Positions 53,907 through 64,000 of a DNA stretch of 64,000 nt are shown one piece after another (the stretch's first letter is position 1; every line of letters starts with the position of its first letter). The DNA is from Ascidia mentula (lineage: Eukaryota; Chordata; Ascidiacea; Phlebobranchia; Ascidiidae): the NCBI GenBank assembly GCA_947561715.1, contig OX387198.1, forward strand, positions 744,001 to 808,000. The letters run 5' to 3'. A program made the translations under genes and the position numbers. The notes below the pieces were generated by a model. It saw only the letters and a program-made list of their open reading frames with translations, made no database searches and was not told the DNA's origin.

Positions 53907-54071
53907 ATGTCCAGCCACAGAGACTCACGCGCTAGTGCTATGAAGACACTGTTAAATATCTATGAGAGAGACATTTACAATGGCCTCAGTAAAATACGTT
54001 TAAGACTTGATGGCCGCAATAAAAGCGCACACAAAGCCCAAGTAGCTGTCTGGCACGCAGGTTGTCGTTAA
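53907..54071 (+). CDS. Candidate 54-residue basic protein, unit 1
   Basis: The frame opens MSSHRDSRASAMKTLLNIYE and ends VWHAGCR, and is basic with a helix-forming centre. It lies about 170 bp downstream of a CCAAT/TATA pair. The corresponding frame in unit 2 (61080-61244) differs by a single base (Val to Ile), inside a roughly 250-bp block with almost no differences, while the flanks differ more. No family was recognised. A non-coding conserved exon is an equally good reading. Confidence 0.3.
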   Translation: MSSHRDSRASAMKTLLNIYERDIYNGLSKIRLRLDGRNKSAHKAQVAVWHAGCR

Positions 54072-55670
54072 TTCCTGGCGTTTGCTTGGTCCAGTTGTAA
54101 TATATTGTTTCTGGTGTTTGGTACTTACATTCCTCGATAATTTCAGCTAAAACCTTTAAAAAAGAAATTACCGCTGCACTAAACGCTTTTTAATAAAGAA
54201 CTCCTCTAAGCCAATGCATTTTCAGCCAATCTCTATCTGCCGCATTGTGACGTCAAATATTCCTCGGTGATTTATGTTAACTTTTTCCAGAAAAAAGCTG
54301 CGCTAGAAGAGTTTTATCAGAAAACTTCTAACTAAAACAAATGCACTTTCCGCCAATCTCCACCTATCGCATTGTGACGTCAAACCTATTGTTGAATCAG
54401 ATCAAGAATAGCCATTACATTGACCTGGAACATATATTAACAGAACAAACATGCAACCAGTGACGTAGAATTATCATGGTTCATATGCATTGCATACAAA
54501 CTATGGTAATTTCGCCTATTACACATAAGACTTGCGGTTGCTAACTCTGAAATCTGTGAACTAAGTTCCCACTGACAATAGTTTCGTTTTCTCCCGTTCC
54601 ACCCAGACATAAATCCAAGTTAATAATTACCTGGGGGTAAATTCGGAGAAATAAATTTCATGCATGACTAAACAGGACTTCAGACAAGATTTAAACAAAA
54701 ACAAGTATAATATGTTTTCACAAAACCTATTGGCTGTATCACGCACAACAAAAACCTTTAGTTGAATTTTGTCAGAAATTAAGGGTTTTTTTGCTGATTC
54801 TAAGAAACATGTGCTTGAAAAATGAACAAAAAATATGATTTCCTTGTAGGAAATAACATGCAGTCATGCGTAAAAGCGATTAGATACAAAATATATTTCG
54901 ACGAACAAATTTTTATTATTTATCGTCCACCCCCTGGGCTTCTCTAAAATACGCGAACAACGCGAACGAAACGTTAACGAAAACCTAATTATGTCACATT
55001 AGTGTAGCGTGGCTAACTGAGTTACAATACCAAGAGAGGTTCGCTTATTTTATATTTATATGTTAGAATGTGACATAATTTGTTGGTTTTCGCTAACGTT
55101 TCGTTCGCATGGTTCGCATAGTTCGCATGGTTCGCATGGTTCGCGTGGTTCGCGTGGAAGCCTTTCCCTCAAGTAGACCAGGGCGAACGAATTAAAGTGG
55201 CGGTCGGAATGATGCGTTACAGCTGTTTTCCATGATAATTGCATAAACCCTTATCGTTTGTTCTGCTACCCCAAAATTACTCCCTTTTAGGGGTCTTTTA
55301 AAGCAGTGGTTCCTGTCATTTTGGGGCCAACTTTTATTGGCTGTTTTTTTGTGGACCACTTAAACTGATGATCTGGTGTTTAGTGTAATATTGTACGAAC
55401 TATGTTCCCTAGAACTAGAAAAATCTGAAATTATGTCATCTGAAGCCAGATTGGAAAGTTTTGTATTTGCGCGGTGATTAGCGATTGTTAATGGTGCAAT
55501 AAAAATTAGCTAATGCATTAACATATGAAAAACGTTGTGATCGTCCGAGCAATTAACAGTCGCCGAAAAAGGTCACGCAAATGACAAACTTTCCAATCTG
55601 GCCTTGTCAAATGGCATTTGTTGAGAATAAAAATTAAGCATAATTAATTGGAAGACTGAGACTTGACTAA
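54072..55670. other. Unit 1 spacer
   Basis: No gene was recognised. It holds the 9-bp minisatellite at 55104-55157 and hAT-like debris starting CAGTGGTTCC near 55304, both also found in unit 2 in altered form. Confidence 0.4.
55104..55157. repeat. 9-bp minisatellite, six units
   Basis: Six copies of TTCGCATGG with the variants TTCGCATAG and TTCGCGTGG. Unit 2 has only two copies at the matching place (62160-62177), so the array length changed after duplication. Confidence 0.85.
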
Positions 55671-56197
55671 CAATTAGCGACTCTGTTTCTCTGCAATTTG
55701 AAACATTTTTACCTACTTGTTTGTCTACTAATTCATCACTTCTAAAGAAAGCATTCACATCTGTTTTCAGTAGTTCAAAACTTTCCAAGCAATAAACAAC
55801 CAAGCAACCCAGATAGTAAATATGTAATGGGGACTACTCCTTTCTTCGTTGAAAGAGTTCAACTTTAGTTTATCTGTACAGTAGTGTTTATTTTACTTGA
55901 TATAATAAAATTCATACGGATATATTATATGTACAAACATGTCACAAAAATGTCAAGGCAAGACTTTTTACTGATGTTCACGACATTTTTTCACTAAAAT
56001 ACATTTTGATTTAAATGTAGACTTTAAAGGCTGTAGGCATGTCTCGATAAATATTATCGCAATAAAAGCCAAACAATTTCAGTAGGGATAGTAAATAGTG
56101 GCATTCACAACCGTTAAAGTTTCACATTCATGTTCGTATAAATTATTCTGACAGCCATATCACGTGTGCGTCACGCTTTGCTTCACATATGCCCCAC

Positions 56198-56457
56198 TAT
56201 AAATGCATAAAATTTGCATTTTGTGACCCAAATTTTCCATTAGCGACACAACATGACTCTGTGACATGTAATGACGTCGGGTATGTATGCAAAAAGAAAC
56301 GCTGACCCAAAGACAATCGCTCATTTCAATTCGAACAACCTCACAAACGAACGCATACAATCTGGCGCAGTTAGCATTCCGCTACACACACCATAACACA
56401 ATGGCTACTGACTCCAACGGGGTATGTGGTTTATACAGAATAGCGAGTAAAATTTAG
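56198..56457 (+). other. Unit 2 copy of the TATA plus MATDSNG module
   Basis: TATAAAT at 56198-56204 and ATG at 56401 opening MATDSNGVCGLYRIASKI, then a stop. A donor-like GTAAAA follows the alanine codon, so this might be a first coding exon rather than a complete frame. Confidence 0.3.
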
Positions 56458-56702
56458 GTCAGTTCATGTCACATGGAGACTACTTTGAAAATAAAATTAA
56501 TGTTAAAAGTGGAAACAAGATTGGTGTTGAAGTTCTGATGACGCTGGTAGGTTTCTGCCTAGTAACACTTAAAATAATTAAGAATGGTCCATTCGCAAAA
56601 AAATCAATTGATGACAGGACATGGCAATTATGGGAAAACAATAAATACTTTTGTATACTGCACAATACGACACGATTATTCCAAAATGTGACGTCATAAT
56701 GC

Positions 56703-59700
56703 CTACTGTTGTAACCTTTCTGTAACTAGTCGCAAATTGCTTTCACTAAATTTAATCAACTCTTTCCTTCTCTCTTCAGTTATGTCTGTTGCCATTCTAA
56801 AAGTTTGGATTGCTTTTTTAAACAAATCCACGCTTTCATTCAGTCGATTTGTTTCCTGGCAAATAACACCAAGGTTGTTTAACAAACTTCCGAGCACAGC
56901 ATGCTTTGCTGAGTTTTCACCAAACTGTTTCCTCATCATTTCAAGTCCAAGTTTAATTGTTGATTCACCCGACGAATAATCTTCGATTAAACCTTGACTC
57001 AATACAATGTAGTGCAAACATTTCACTTCATTAAGCCTTTTATATTCTTCTTCCACGCTTTCAATATTTTGTATTTTGAGTCTCATCGTTTCCATCAGTG
57101 GGATCACATGATCACGAATTATTCGTTTGTTTTCAAGTTTTTGAACAAAATCCGATGTTTTCATCAAATCTCCGCATGTCAGATACAAACCCACAACACA
57201 ATCCCTCACACCTTCCACCCCTCTCACGTCATCGTGATGCCTTGAATAAAATTCACCTCCAAGTTCGTAAAATAAAATCGATTCCAAACATTTTCCCTTT
57301 TTTCTCTTTTCATCTCCAGTTGTTTTCAAATTTTCCGCAGTTTCCCCACGACCTTCAAGTGACCTTGAAAACTCCCGTCTCGTCTCGTCAGCTTTTTTAT
57401 AGTTTTCATCTTGGAGCCATTTCACGTAATTTTCTGTCAGAAAGTAAATTGCTGTCGACGTAGGAATGAGATTCATTCCTGTAAAAATGAGATATAATTT
57501 ACCGCGCACTGTCTTAACACAAAGACACCTCTACAAATCCTTTGTGAAAAATTCATAAAAAAGTATCGACTGTAATCATATGGTTGCATTCTTCAAAAAG
57601 TGATTTGCCATACAAATGAAGACCTGTAACCATGGGCGTATCCCCCCCCTTTTGGGAAATAATTTGGTTTTTTTTTTATAACTAAACAAACGCCACTGTA
57701 TTTTTTTGTCAAAATCCGCGTGAAAACCAGAAATTTCCTTTGACGTTGACCTAAAAACCGCATCGTGTTGCATTCGCCATTGTTTCCAAACAGGGAGCAT
57801 TGTTACCAAACACTAGGCATTGTTACCAAACATGTGTCATTTTTCGTCAGTTCACGGACGAAACGTCGTTTTTCAGTGGCCACGTTGTAATGACAAGCGG
57901 TTTACTTGCGTGAAAGTCAATTAGTTTAGTTGTTAAACTTTCCATAGCGTTACACAATTGCGCAAGCCAGAAAGCCACCGTCTAAGTGACGATTGGCGCG
58001 AACACCGGCGTTCGTATTTTGCGATTCTCGCCCACAATAGTTTATACCTGAAAATCGGGGAATTCCCTAAAAACATTTGGACCCCCCCCTTTAAAAATTC
58101 CTGGATACGCCCCTGCCTGTAATTACACGGACAAAACCTAAGTACAAAGAATATAATAAACTTGGGTTGTGGCGACAAAGTAGATGTATGTGATCTTTAC
58201 CATGTCTGAAGGTCAACATGTTGGCATTGAATAAAAATCTTTCCCGGGGGATTGTTTATTCAAATTAGTGTACAGGGACTGCCATGGTGAGAATATTAGT
58301 GTAACTGGAAGGACCTAATTTCCCGAAGACCTCATTAACAGAATATTGCCTCAATGTTTGACAGCATAGAAAAATGTCACACATGCAACCTGTATGTTGT
58401 GGTCTCTGATCCACATTTGTCGGTTGTTCAGCTATGATGTCAGACAATGTGTGACCTTGAATGGCGTCACTTCTGGAGGTGGAAGGTTCTTCAATGCTCA
58501 AGTCCACGTCAGAGTCTAAATGAAACAGAATAGTGACAAGGTGTAGTGGTAGTTTGTCATGAACTTATTCACTGATGAACAAGAGCAGTTACAAAGCTCT
58601 TAGAGCAGTGATAGAACAAAACACTAAAATTAAACAGATAATGCATAGAAACTTAAAGCTACAAAAGACTCTTTCAAACAGAATGTATTCATTATTCACA
58701 CCTGATTTGTGTTCTGCTCCATCAAGACTTAGTTGTGATATTTCAGGTGAAGTTGCACTTTCACCACGTGCCACAATAAGGTCACCGCTGCTACTGCCTG
58801 CAATTCCAATTGATTCTACAAATGTTAAACTATGTAATGCATTTAAACAGGTGCAGGTGATCTTCCATGGTTTCGTACATACCTTCTTGTTGTTCTGAAT
58901 GCATTTGTGGTGACGTAACATCACTGATTGTTCGGTTGTCAGTGACATCACCAAGGTCAAGGGGTCGAACACTCGGACTTGCTTCAACATTTTCTAAGCC
59001 ATTTTACAATTGCATTGGAAACGTGAAGTTGATATTAGGGATGTAAAATTTTATACGTTTGGTTTTCATACAAGAAGGTCAGATAATTTTTTACCTTTTC
59101 GTTGCTGTTGTTGCTGGACATAATTACGGTGCTTTGGCTGCAAGGCAGGAGTTGATGGAGCGTGACGAACGTCATCATCTTCATCTGGTCTTTGCTCGAA
59201 ACCTGCAGAGAAATGTTTGATTACAAAAAGTTGCAGAACCAACATCTAAAATTATGTCCCAAAGTTGCCCTAGACTTTAAAATTTTGGACAACAAACCTT
59301 GGAAACTTCTACTTCGTGTTGAAAATCTTTGAAGAGGAACCAATCGATCAAGGTTGATAGGAAAGGGATCTTTGATGTCCATCTGTCTGACAACATCTTC
59401 CACTTGTTGCTCGATCACTTCTGGGTTTTGCTGGTCGAGAAGTTGCTGCAATCTCTCACAGATTTCGATCATCGTTGGTCGTTTAGATGGATCTTGATCC
59501 CAACACTGCTTCATCAGTTGCTCGAGGTTTTTAACGATTGCTCTGTCGCTGTCGATGAGCGTTTTCTTAAATTCTTCAATAGCTTTGCAGTTTGGTCTAA
59601 GTCCTTGTTTAATTTTTTCTTCTAGTTCTTCTAGATTACCGCGTGGATATGGCACTTCACGAGCAAGAATCATATGAATGAGTAGAGCAAAAGCATAAAC

Positions 59701-60546
59701 ATCAAGTTCCTTTGTTGGTTTCATGCCAGGGTCGTCTAGCTTTTCTGGGGCCGTATAGAGGGGAGTAAGCTGAATCTTGTCTTTTTTACTCCGTTTATTA
59801 ACCGTTGACAGATCCACAGTAAACGAATTACTTAGTGTTGCTAACTCAGCACTTCCAAAGTCACAAAGTTTGCAGATGAACTCTTTTGAGATGAGCACAT
59901 TTTCCGGCTTAATATCACAATGAATTAAACGCTTTTCTGGGAAATTATGACAAACTTTGATTCCTGTCGATATTTCACATAACATTTTAATACGTAATGA
60001 CAATGGAAGTAATATTGTTTGGTTTAAAACTAGATCTCGAAGATTTCCTCCATCGCAATATTCCATCACTATTCCTATTGAGTATGGCCACTCAGTCAAA
60101 CCCAAAACACGAACGATGTTTTCGTGGTTAGCTTTCTGTAGATGTTCAAGTTCTTCTTTGGCTCTATAATATAAATTTATTTAACAGATTAACGTCCAGA
60201 CAACCAGTGGGAACTTTTTGCATGACATGATTCAAAATTTACTTTTTTTTCATCAAAGTTCGATCTCGTGGACCGCCGGTAACAGAGAAGATTTTGACGG
60301 CAACAAATATACCAAGGATTGTGTAAAATCCAACCACAACGTCACCAAAACCACCACAACCTGCCTCATACAATTCGGGATGACAACGAATGTCCCCAGG
60401 GTTTACTTGGGAAAACTGCTACAAATAAATAGACAGTATTTTTATACAAGTAGCAATTCAAATGCAAATGGCATTTTATACACAACAAGATCAGTATGTT
60501 TAAACACAAAAAAATCACAAATGCTTACGTCACTTGTGGATGCCAT
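56703..60546 (-). CDS. Non-RD protein kinase with C-terminal TPR-like domain, copy 2
   Basis: It has the same eight exons, each exactly as long as in copy 1: 60529-60546, 60243-60418, 59298-60163, 59095-59202, 58883-58993, 58702-58815, 58390-58515, 56703-57478 (2295 nt, 764 aa). The glycine loop, VAVK, HCD, DFG and APE motifs are all kept, so both copies appear intact. Against copy 1 I count about 7 replacement and 7 silent codon changes in the main kinase exon, but about 22 replacement and 3 silent in the TPR exon. The last intron is longer by a hAT-type MITE (57631-58115). The tandem acceptor TAGCAG before the second exon, also present in copy 1, could add or drop one Gln. Function as for copy 1; ligand or partner specificity may differ through the TPR domain. 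Confidence 0.9.
57631..58115. mobile_element. hAT-type MITE, 485 bp, only in copy 2
   Basis: It starts CATGGGCGTATCC and ends GGATACGCCCCTG, giving near-perfect inverted termini. It is flanked by an 8-bp duplication CCTGTAAC/CCTGTAAT (57623-57630, 58116-58123). Copy 1 keeps the empty site ('gacctgtaactacacgg' near 50699). There is no transposase. Poly-C and poly-G-like runs lie just inside both ends. The insertion came after the tandem duplication. Confidence 0.92.
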
Positions 60547-61079
60547 GACTTTATTCAACTCTTTGTATCAGTTTACAAAATTTCTATCATAAAATAACAC
60601 TAAAATAACATAAAATAACATTTTTTGATGTCTTTAATTAAAATCAAACTCGTCAAAAAATTGTAGGATGCAAACAAAAAAACGAAACAGATATTTGTCT
60701 TTGGTTCCAATGTGCCCCAAATTTGTCTTTGGTTCCAATGTGCCCCAAATGACTTAGAAACCATTTGTCTTCAAGTATGTGAATCTTACATCCTGTGTAA
60801 CATATAACCTCGATATGCCATTAATGTTCTTTTTTTTATATTATTTCAAGTGGTACATAACATCACGTGACAGAACCGACCAATCAGCTCTCAGTATAGA
60901 GAGCATAAATAGCATGTGCGTATGTGCAACTTTGTTTTATTTTGGTGGAATCAACATTCTTTTTTTGTATTAACGTTTAATTTGCAAGTTAACTGCAACC
61001 TCACAATTCAAACTATATTTATCCAGAGAACTTTCTGAGACCTGTTTACTTTACCAGAAGAAGCAGAATACGTCAGGAC

Positions 61080-61244
61080 ATGTCCAGCCACAGAGACTCA
61101 CGCGCTAGTGCTATGAAGACACTGTTAAATATCTATGAGAGAGACATTTACAATGGCCTCAGTAAAATACGTTTAAGACTTGATGGCCGCAATAAAAGCG
61201 CACACAAAGCCCAAGTAGCTATCTGGCACGCAGGTTGTCGTTAA
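61080..61244 (+). CDS. Candidate 54-residue basic protein, unit 2
   Basis: Copy of the frame at 53907-54071 with one amino-acid change (VAVW to VAIW). It has the same upstream CCAAT and TATA-like boxes. No family was recognised and coding status is uncertain. Confidence 0.3.
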   Translation: MSSHRDSRASAMKTLLNIYERDIYNGLSKIRLRLDGRNKSAHKAQVAIWHAGCR

Positions 61245-63737
61245 TTCCTGGCGTTTGCTTGGCCCAGTTATAATATATCGTTTCTGGTGTTTGGTACTTA
61301 CATTCCTCGATAATTTCAGCTAAAACCTTTAAAAAAGAAATTACCGCTGCACTAAACGCTTTTTAATAAAGAACTCCTCTAAACCAACGCGTTTTCAGCC
61401 AATCTCTCTCTGCCACATTGTGACGTCAAGTATTCCTCGGTGATTTTTGTTACCTGTTTCCACAAAAAAGCTGCGCTAAAAGAGTTTTATCAGAAAACTT
61501 ACTACTAAACTAAAACAAATGCACTCTCCGCCAATCTCCACCTATCGCATTGTGACGTCAAACCTATTATTGAATCAGATCAAGAATAGCCATTACATTG
61601 ACCTGGAACATATATTAACAGAACAAACACGCAACCAGTGACGTAGAATTATTATGGTTCATATATGCATTACAAACAAACTATGGTAATTTGGCCTATT
61701 ACACATAAGACTTGCGGTTGCTAACTCTGAAATCTGTGAACTAAGTTCCCACTGACAATAGTTTCGTTTTCTCCCGTTCCACCCAGATATAAATCCAAGT
61801 TAATAATTACCTGGGGGTAAATTAGGAGAAATAAATTTCATGCATGACTAAACAGGACTTCAGACAAGATTTAAACAAAAACAAAGATAATATGTTTTCA
61901 CAAAACCTATTGGCTGTATCACCCACAACAAAAACGTTTAGTTTGTTTTTTATCAGAAATAAAGGTTTTTTTGCTGATTCTAAAATGAAAATGAACAAAA
62001 ATTATGATTTCCTTGTAGGAAATAATATGCAGTCATGCGTAATAACGATTAGATACAAAATATATTTCGACGATTGACAATTCAATGCCAAGAAAGGTTC
62101 GCATATTTAAAATATATTTTAGAATGTGACATACTTTTTTGGTTTTCCTTAACGTTTCGTTCGCGTGGTTCGCGTGGAAGCCCTTTCCTCCAGCAGAACA
62201 GGGCGACAGCATAGGCGTCGATTTAGGGGTGACTGGGGTGACATGTCACCCCTCACAAACAAACAGGGGTGACAACACATGAATTGTTACCCCAGCATTT
62301 CGTTTAAGTTAAAAATTGTTGTCAGAAAAACCAAACTTTGGTGAAAACAAAACTGGGCAAGTTTTGTGAAAGGAATAATTAAAAGAAAAAAGTAGTACTA
62401 CGGCAAAAGTTATGAAAAGGGAATTTAAGGTACGTTTGTTTTTGTTAGTTTGACAAGTTACTATGATTCAAAATATGTACAAAGCCTTCAAGCATTGTAG
62501 GTTGTAACGTAGGTAATACCCCAAAATGTTGTTGGTGTTTAGTTTATTGTGTACAAGTGACATAGTTTTACGTTCTTAGGTGCAGTTTTTTTACTAATTA
62601 CCTAAAAGTGTGATTCTGTTCAGCCTGCAGACTCATTGCCCCCTTTTCAGGGTTCTTTTAAAGCAGTGGTTCCGAACAGTTTTTAATAACAAATGTGGCC
62701 AACTTTTAATGGCTATATTTTGTGGACCACTTGGATAAACTTGCGGCAACTTTTGTACAACGATGATCTGGAGTTTAGTGTAATATTGTACCAACTACGT
62801 TCCCTAGAACTAGAAAAACTAAAATTATGTCATCTAAAGCCTGACCTACACAACCAATTAATGCTGCAAGGACATGGCAATTACAAGAATGTGACTGCCT
62901 TGTGTCTGGATTGGAAAAAATGTCACAGACATTTGTGAAAATTTACTGATGTTGATAATCTTTTGTGTAAAAATGGTGCAATAAACATTAGGTATGTAAC
63001 TTTGGTATGTGAAGGTATGTAAAGCGATTGTTAATGGTGCAATAAAAATTAGCTAATGCATTAACATATGAAAAACGTTGTGATCGTCCGTACAATTTAC
63101 GATAGTCGAAAAAAGTCCTTCCGCAAATGACAAACTTTCCAATCTGGCCTTATCAAATGGCATTTATTGAGAATAAAATTTGAGCATAGTTAATTCAAGA
63201 CAGAGATTTGACTAACAATTAGCGACTCTGTTTCTCTGCAATTTGAAACATTTTTACATACTTGTTTGTCTACTAATTATTCACTTCTAAAGAAAGCATT
63301 CACATCTGTTTTCAGTAGATGATACAACTTTCCAAGCAATAAACAACCAAGCAACCCAGATAGTAAATATGTAATGGTAACTACTCCTTTCTTCGTTGTA
63401 AGAGTTCAACTTTAGTTTATCTGTACAGTGGTGTTTATTTTACAAGATATAATAAAACTCATACGGATATATTTCATGTACAAACATGTCACAAAAGTGT
63501 CAAGGCAAGACTTTTTACTTGCATTTTTTCACTATAAAATACATTTTGATTTAAATGTAACCTTTAAAGGCTGTAGGCATGTCTCGATAAACATTATCGC
63601 AATAAAAGCCAAGCAATTTCAGCAGGGATAGTGAATAGTGGCATTCACAAACGTTAAAGTTGCACATTCATGATCGTATAAATTATTCTGACAGCCATAT
63701 CACGTGTTCGTCACGCTTTGCTTCACATATGCCCCAC
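61245..63737. other. Unit 2 spacer and start of unit 3
   Basis: No gene was recognised. A segment at about 62213-62640 is absent from unit 1. It starts 'cataggcgtcgatttagggg' and contains a GGGGTGACA/TGTCACCCC inverted pair, so it looks like part of another DNA transposon. hAT-like debris follows at about 62663. Confidence 0.4.
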
Positions 63738-64000
63738 TATAAATGCATACAATTTGCATTTAGTGACCCAAATTTTCCATTAGTGACACAACATGACTCT
63801 GTGACATGTAATGACGTCGGGTATGTATGCAAAAAGAAACGCTGACCCAAAGACAATCGCTCCATTCAATTCGAAATTAACATCCTCACAAACGAACGCA
63901 TACAATCTGGCGCAGTTAGCATTCCGCTACACAAACCATAACACAATGGCTACCGACTCCAACGGGATATGTGGTTTATACAGAATAGCAAGTAAAATTT
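63738..64000 (+). other. Unit 3 copy of the TATA plus MATDSNG module, cut by window end
   Basis: TATAAAT at 63738-63744 and ATG at 63946 opening MATDSNG. Where the other units have GGGGTATGT, this one has GGGATATGT. A third kinase-TPR gene may lie just beyond the window. Confidence 0.35.

Larger units (their letters stand above)
48745..64000. repeat. Large tandem array, about 7 kb per unit (two full units and the start of a third)
   Basis: Unit 1 runs from about 48745 to 55670, unit 2 from about 55670 to 63210, and unit 3 from about 63210 past the window end. The same order recurs: boundary sequence 'ttagcgactctgtttctctg', TATA plus short ORF (MATDSNG), minus-strand kinase-TPR gene, CCAAT/TATA promoter with a 54-codon ORF, then hAT-like debris. 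Exons and introns are nearly identical between units 1 and 2, so the duplication is recent. Confidence 0.95.

Noticed and set aside
55056-55244. Minus-strand frame with repeated CEP/REP units
   Set aside because: It is the translation of the 9-bp minisatellite, whose copy number changes between units.

Overview
The window looks like a piece of an ascidian (tunicate) genome, most likely Ciona. It is AT-rich, the genes are chordate orthologues cut into many small exons with compact GT-AG introns, and there are short DNA transposons and tRNA-derived SINEs but no bacterial features. I rebuilt eleven protein genes exon by exon by hand. Every spliced frame closes exactly on codon boundaries and matches the usual length of its family, except one gene cut by the left window edge.

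Left part (1-26 kb), conserved housekeeping and tissue genes: a partial SH3BGRL-like thioredoxin-fold protein (-), a TSTD1-type rhodanese (+), a 12-exon SLC13 Na+/di-tricarboxylate cotransporter (-), the 14-exon helicase RECQL (+, divergent from SLC13), glia maturation factor (+) with a minor-class AT-AC intron, cornichon CNIH1 (-), and a muscle myosin regulatory light chain (-) with a TATA box. About 11 kb without recognisable genes follows (25.8-37.05 kb). Then comes a 12-exon SLCO4-type organic anion transporter (+, 37.1-44.6 kb).

Right part (45-64 kb), lineage-specific and possibly immune: two small secreted-peptide genes in opposite orientation encode precursors rich in aromatic residues and arginine. 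One has signal peptide, Tyr/Arg-rich cationic block and acidic tail. The other has signal peptide and a 17-residue Trp/Arg-rich peptide. Next to them lies a tandem array with a period of about 7 kb: two complete units and the start of a third. Each complete unit carries, on the minus strand, an intact 764-codon gene: a non-RD (HCD motif) protein kinase, a disordered linker built from four phase-1 exons, and a C-terminal TPR-like domain. The kinase exon is under apparent constraint, while the TPR exon differs between copies mainly by amino-acid replacements (22 replacement versus 3 silent codons by eye). That pattern fits a fast-evolving recognition domain. I regard the peptide genes plus the kinase-TPR array as the most promising undescribed material here.

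Mobile elements: two hAT-type MITEs with 8-bp target duplications (one in the last SLC13 intron, one inserted into only one copy of the tandem array), a fold-back element between SLC13 and RECQL, several tRNA-derived SINE copies and a pentamer-tailed dispersed repeat. No retrovirus-like or capsid-bearing element was recognised.
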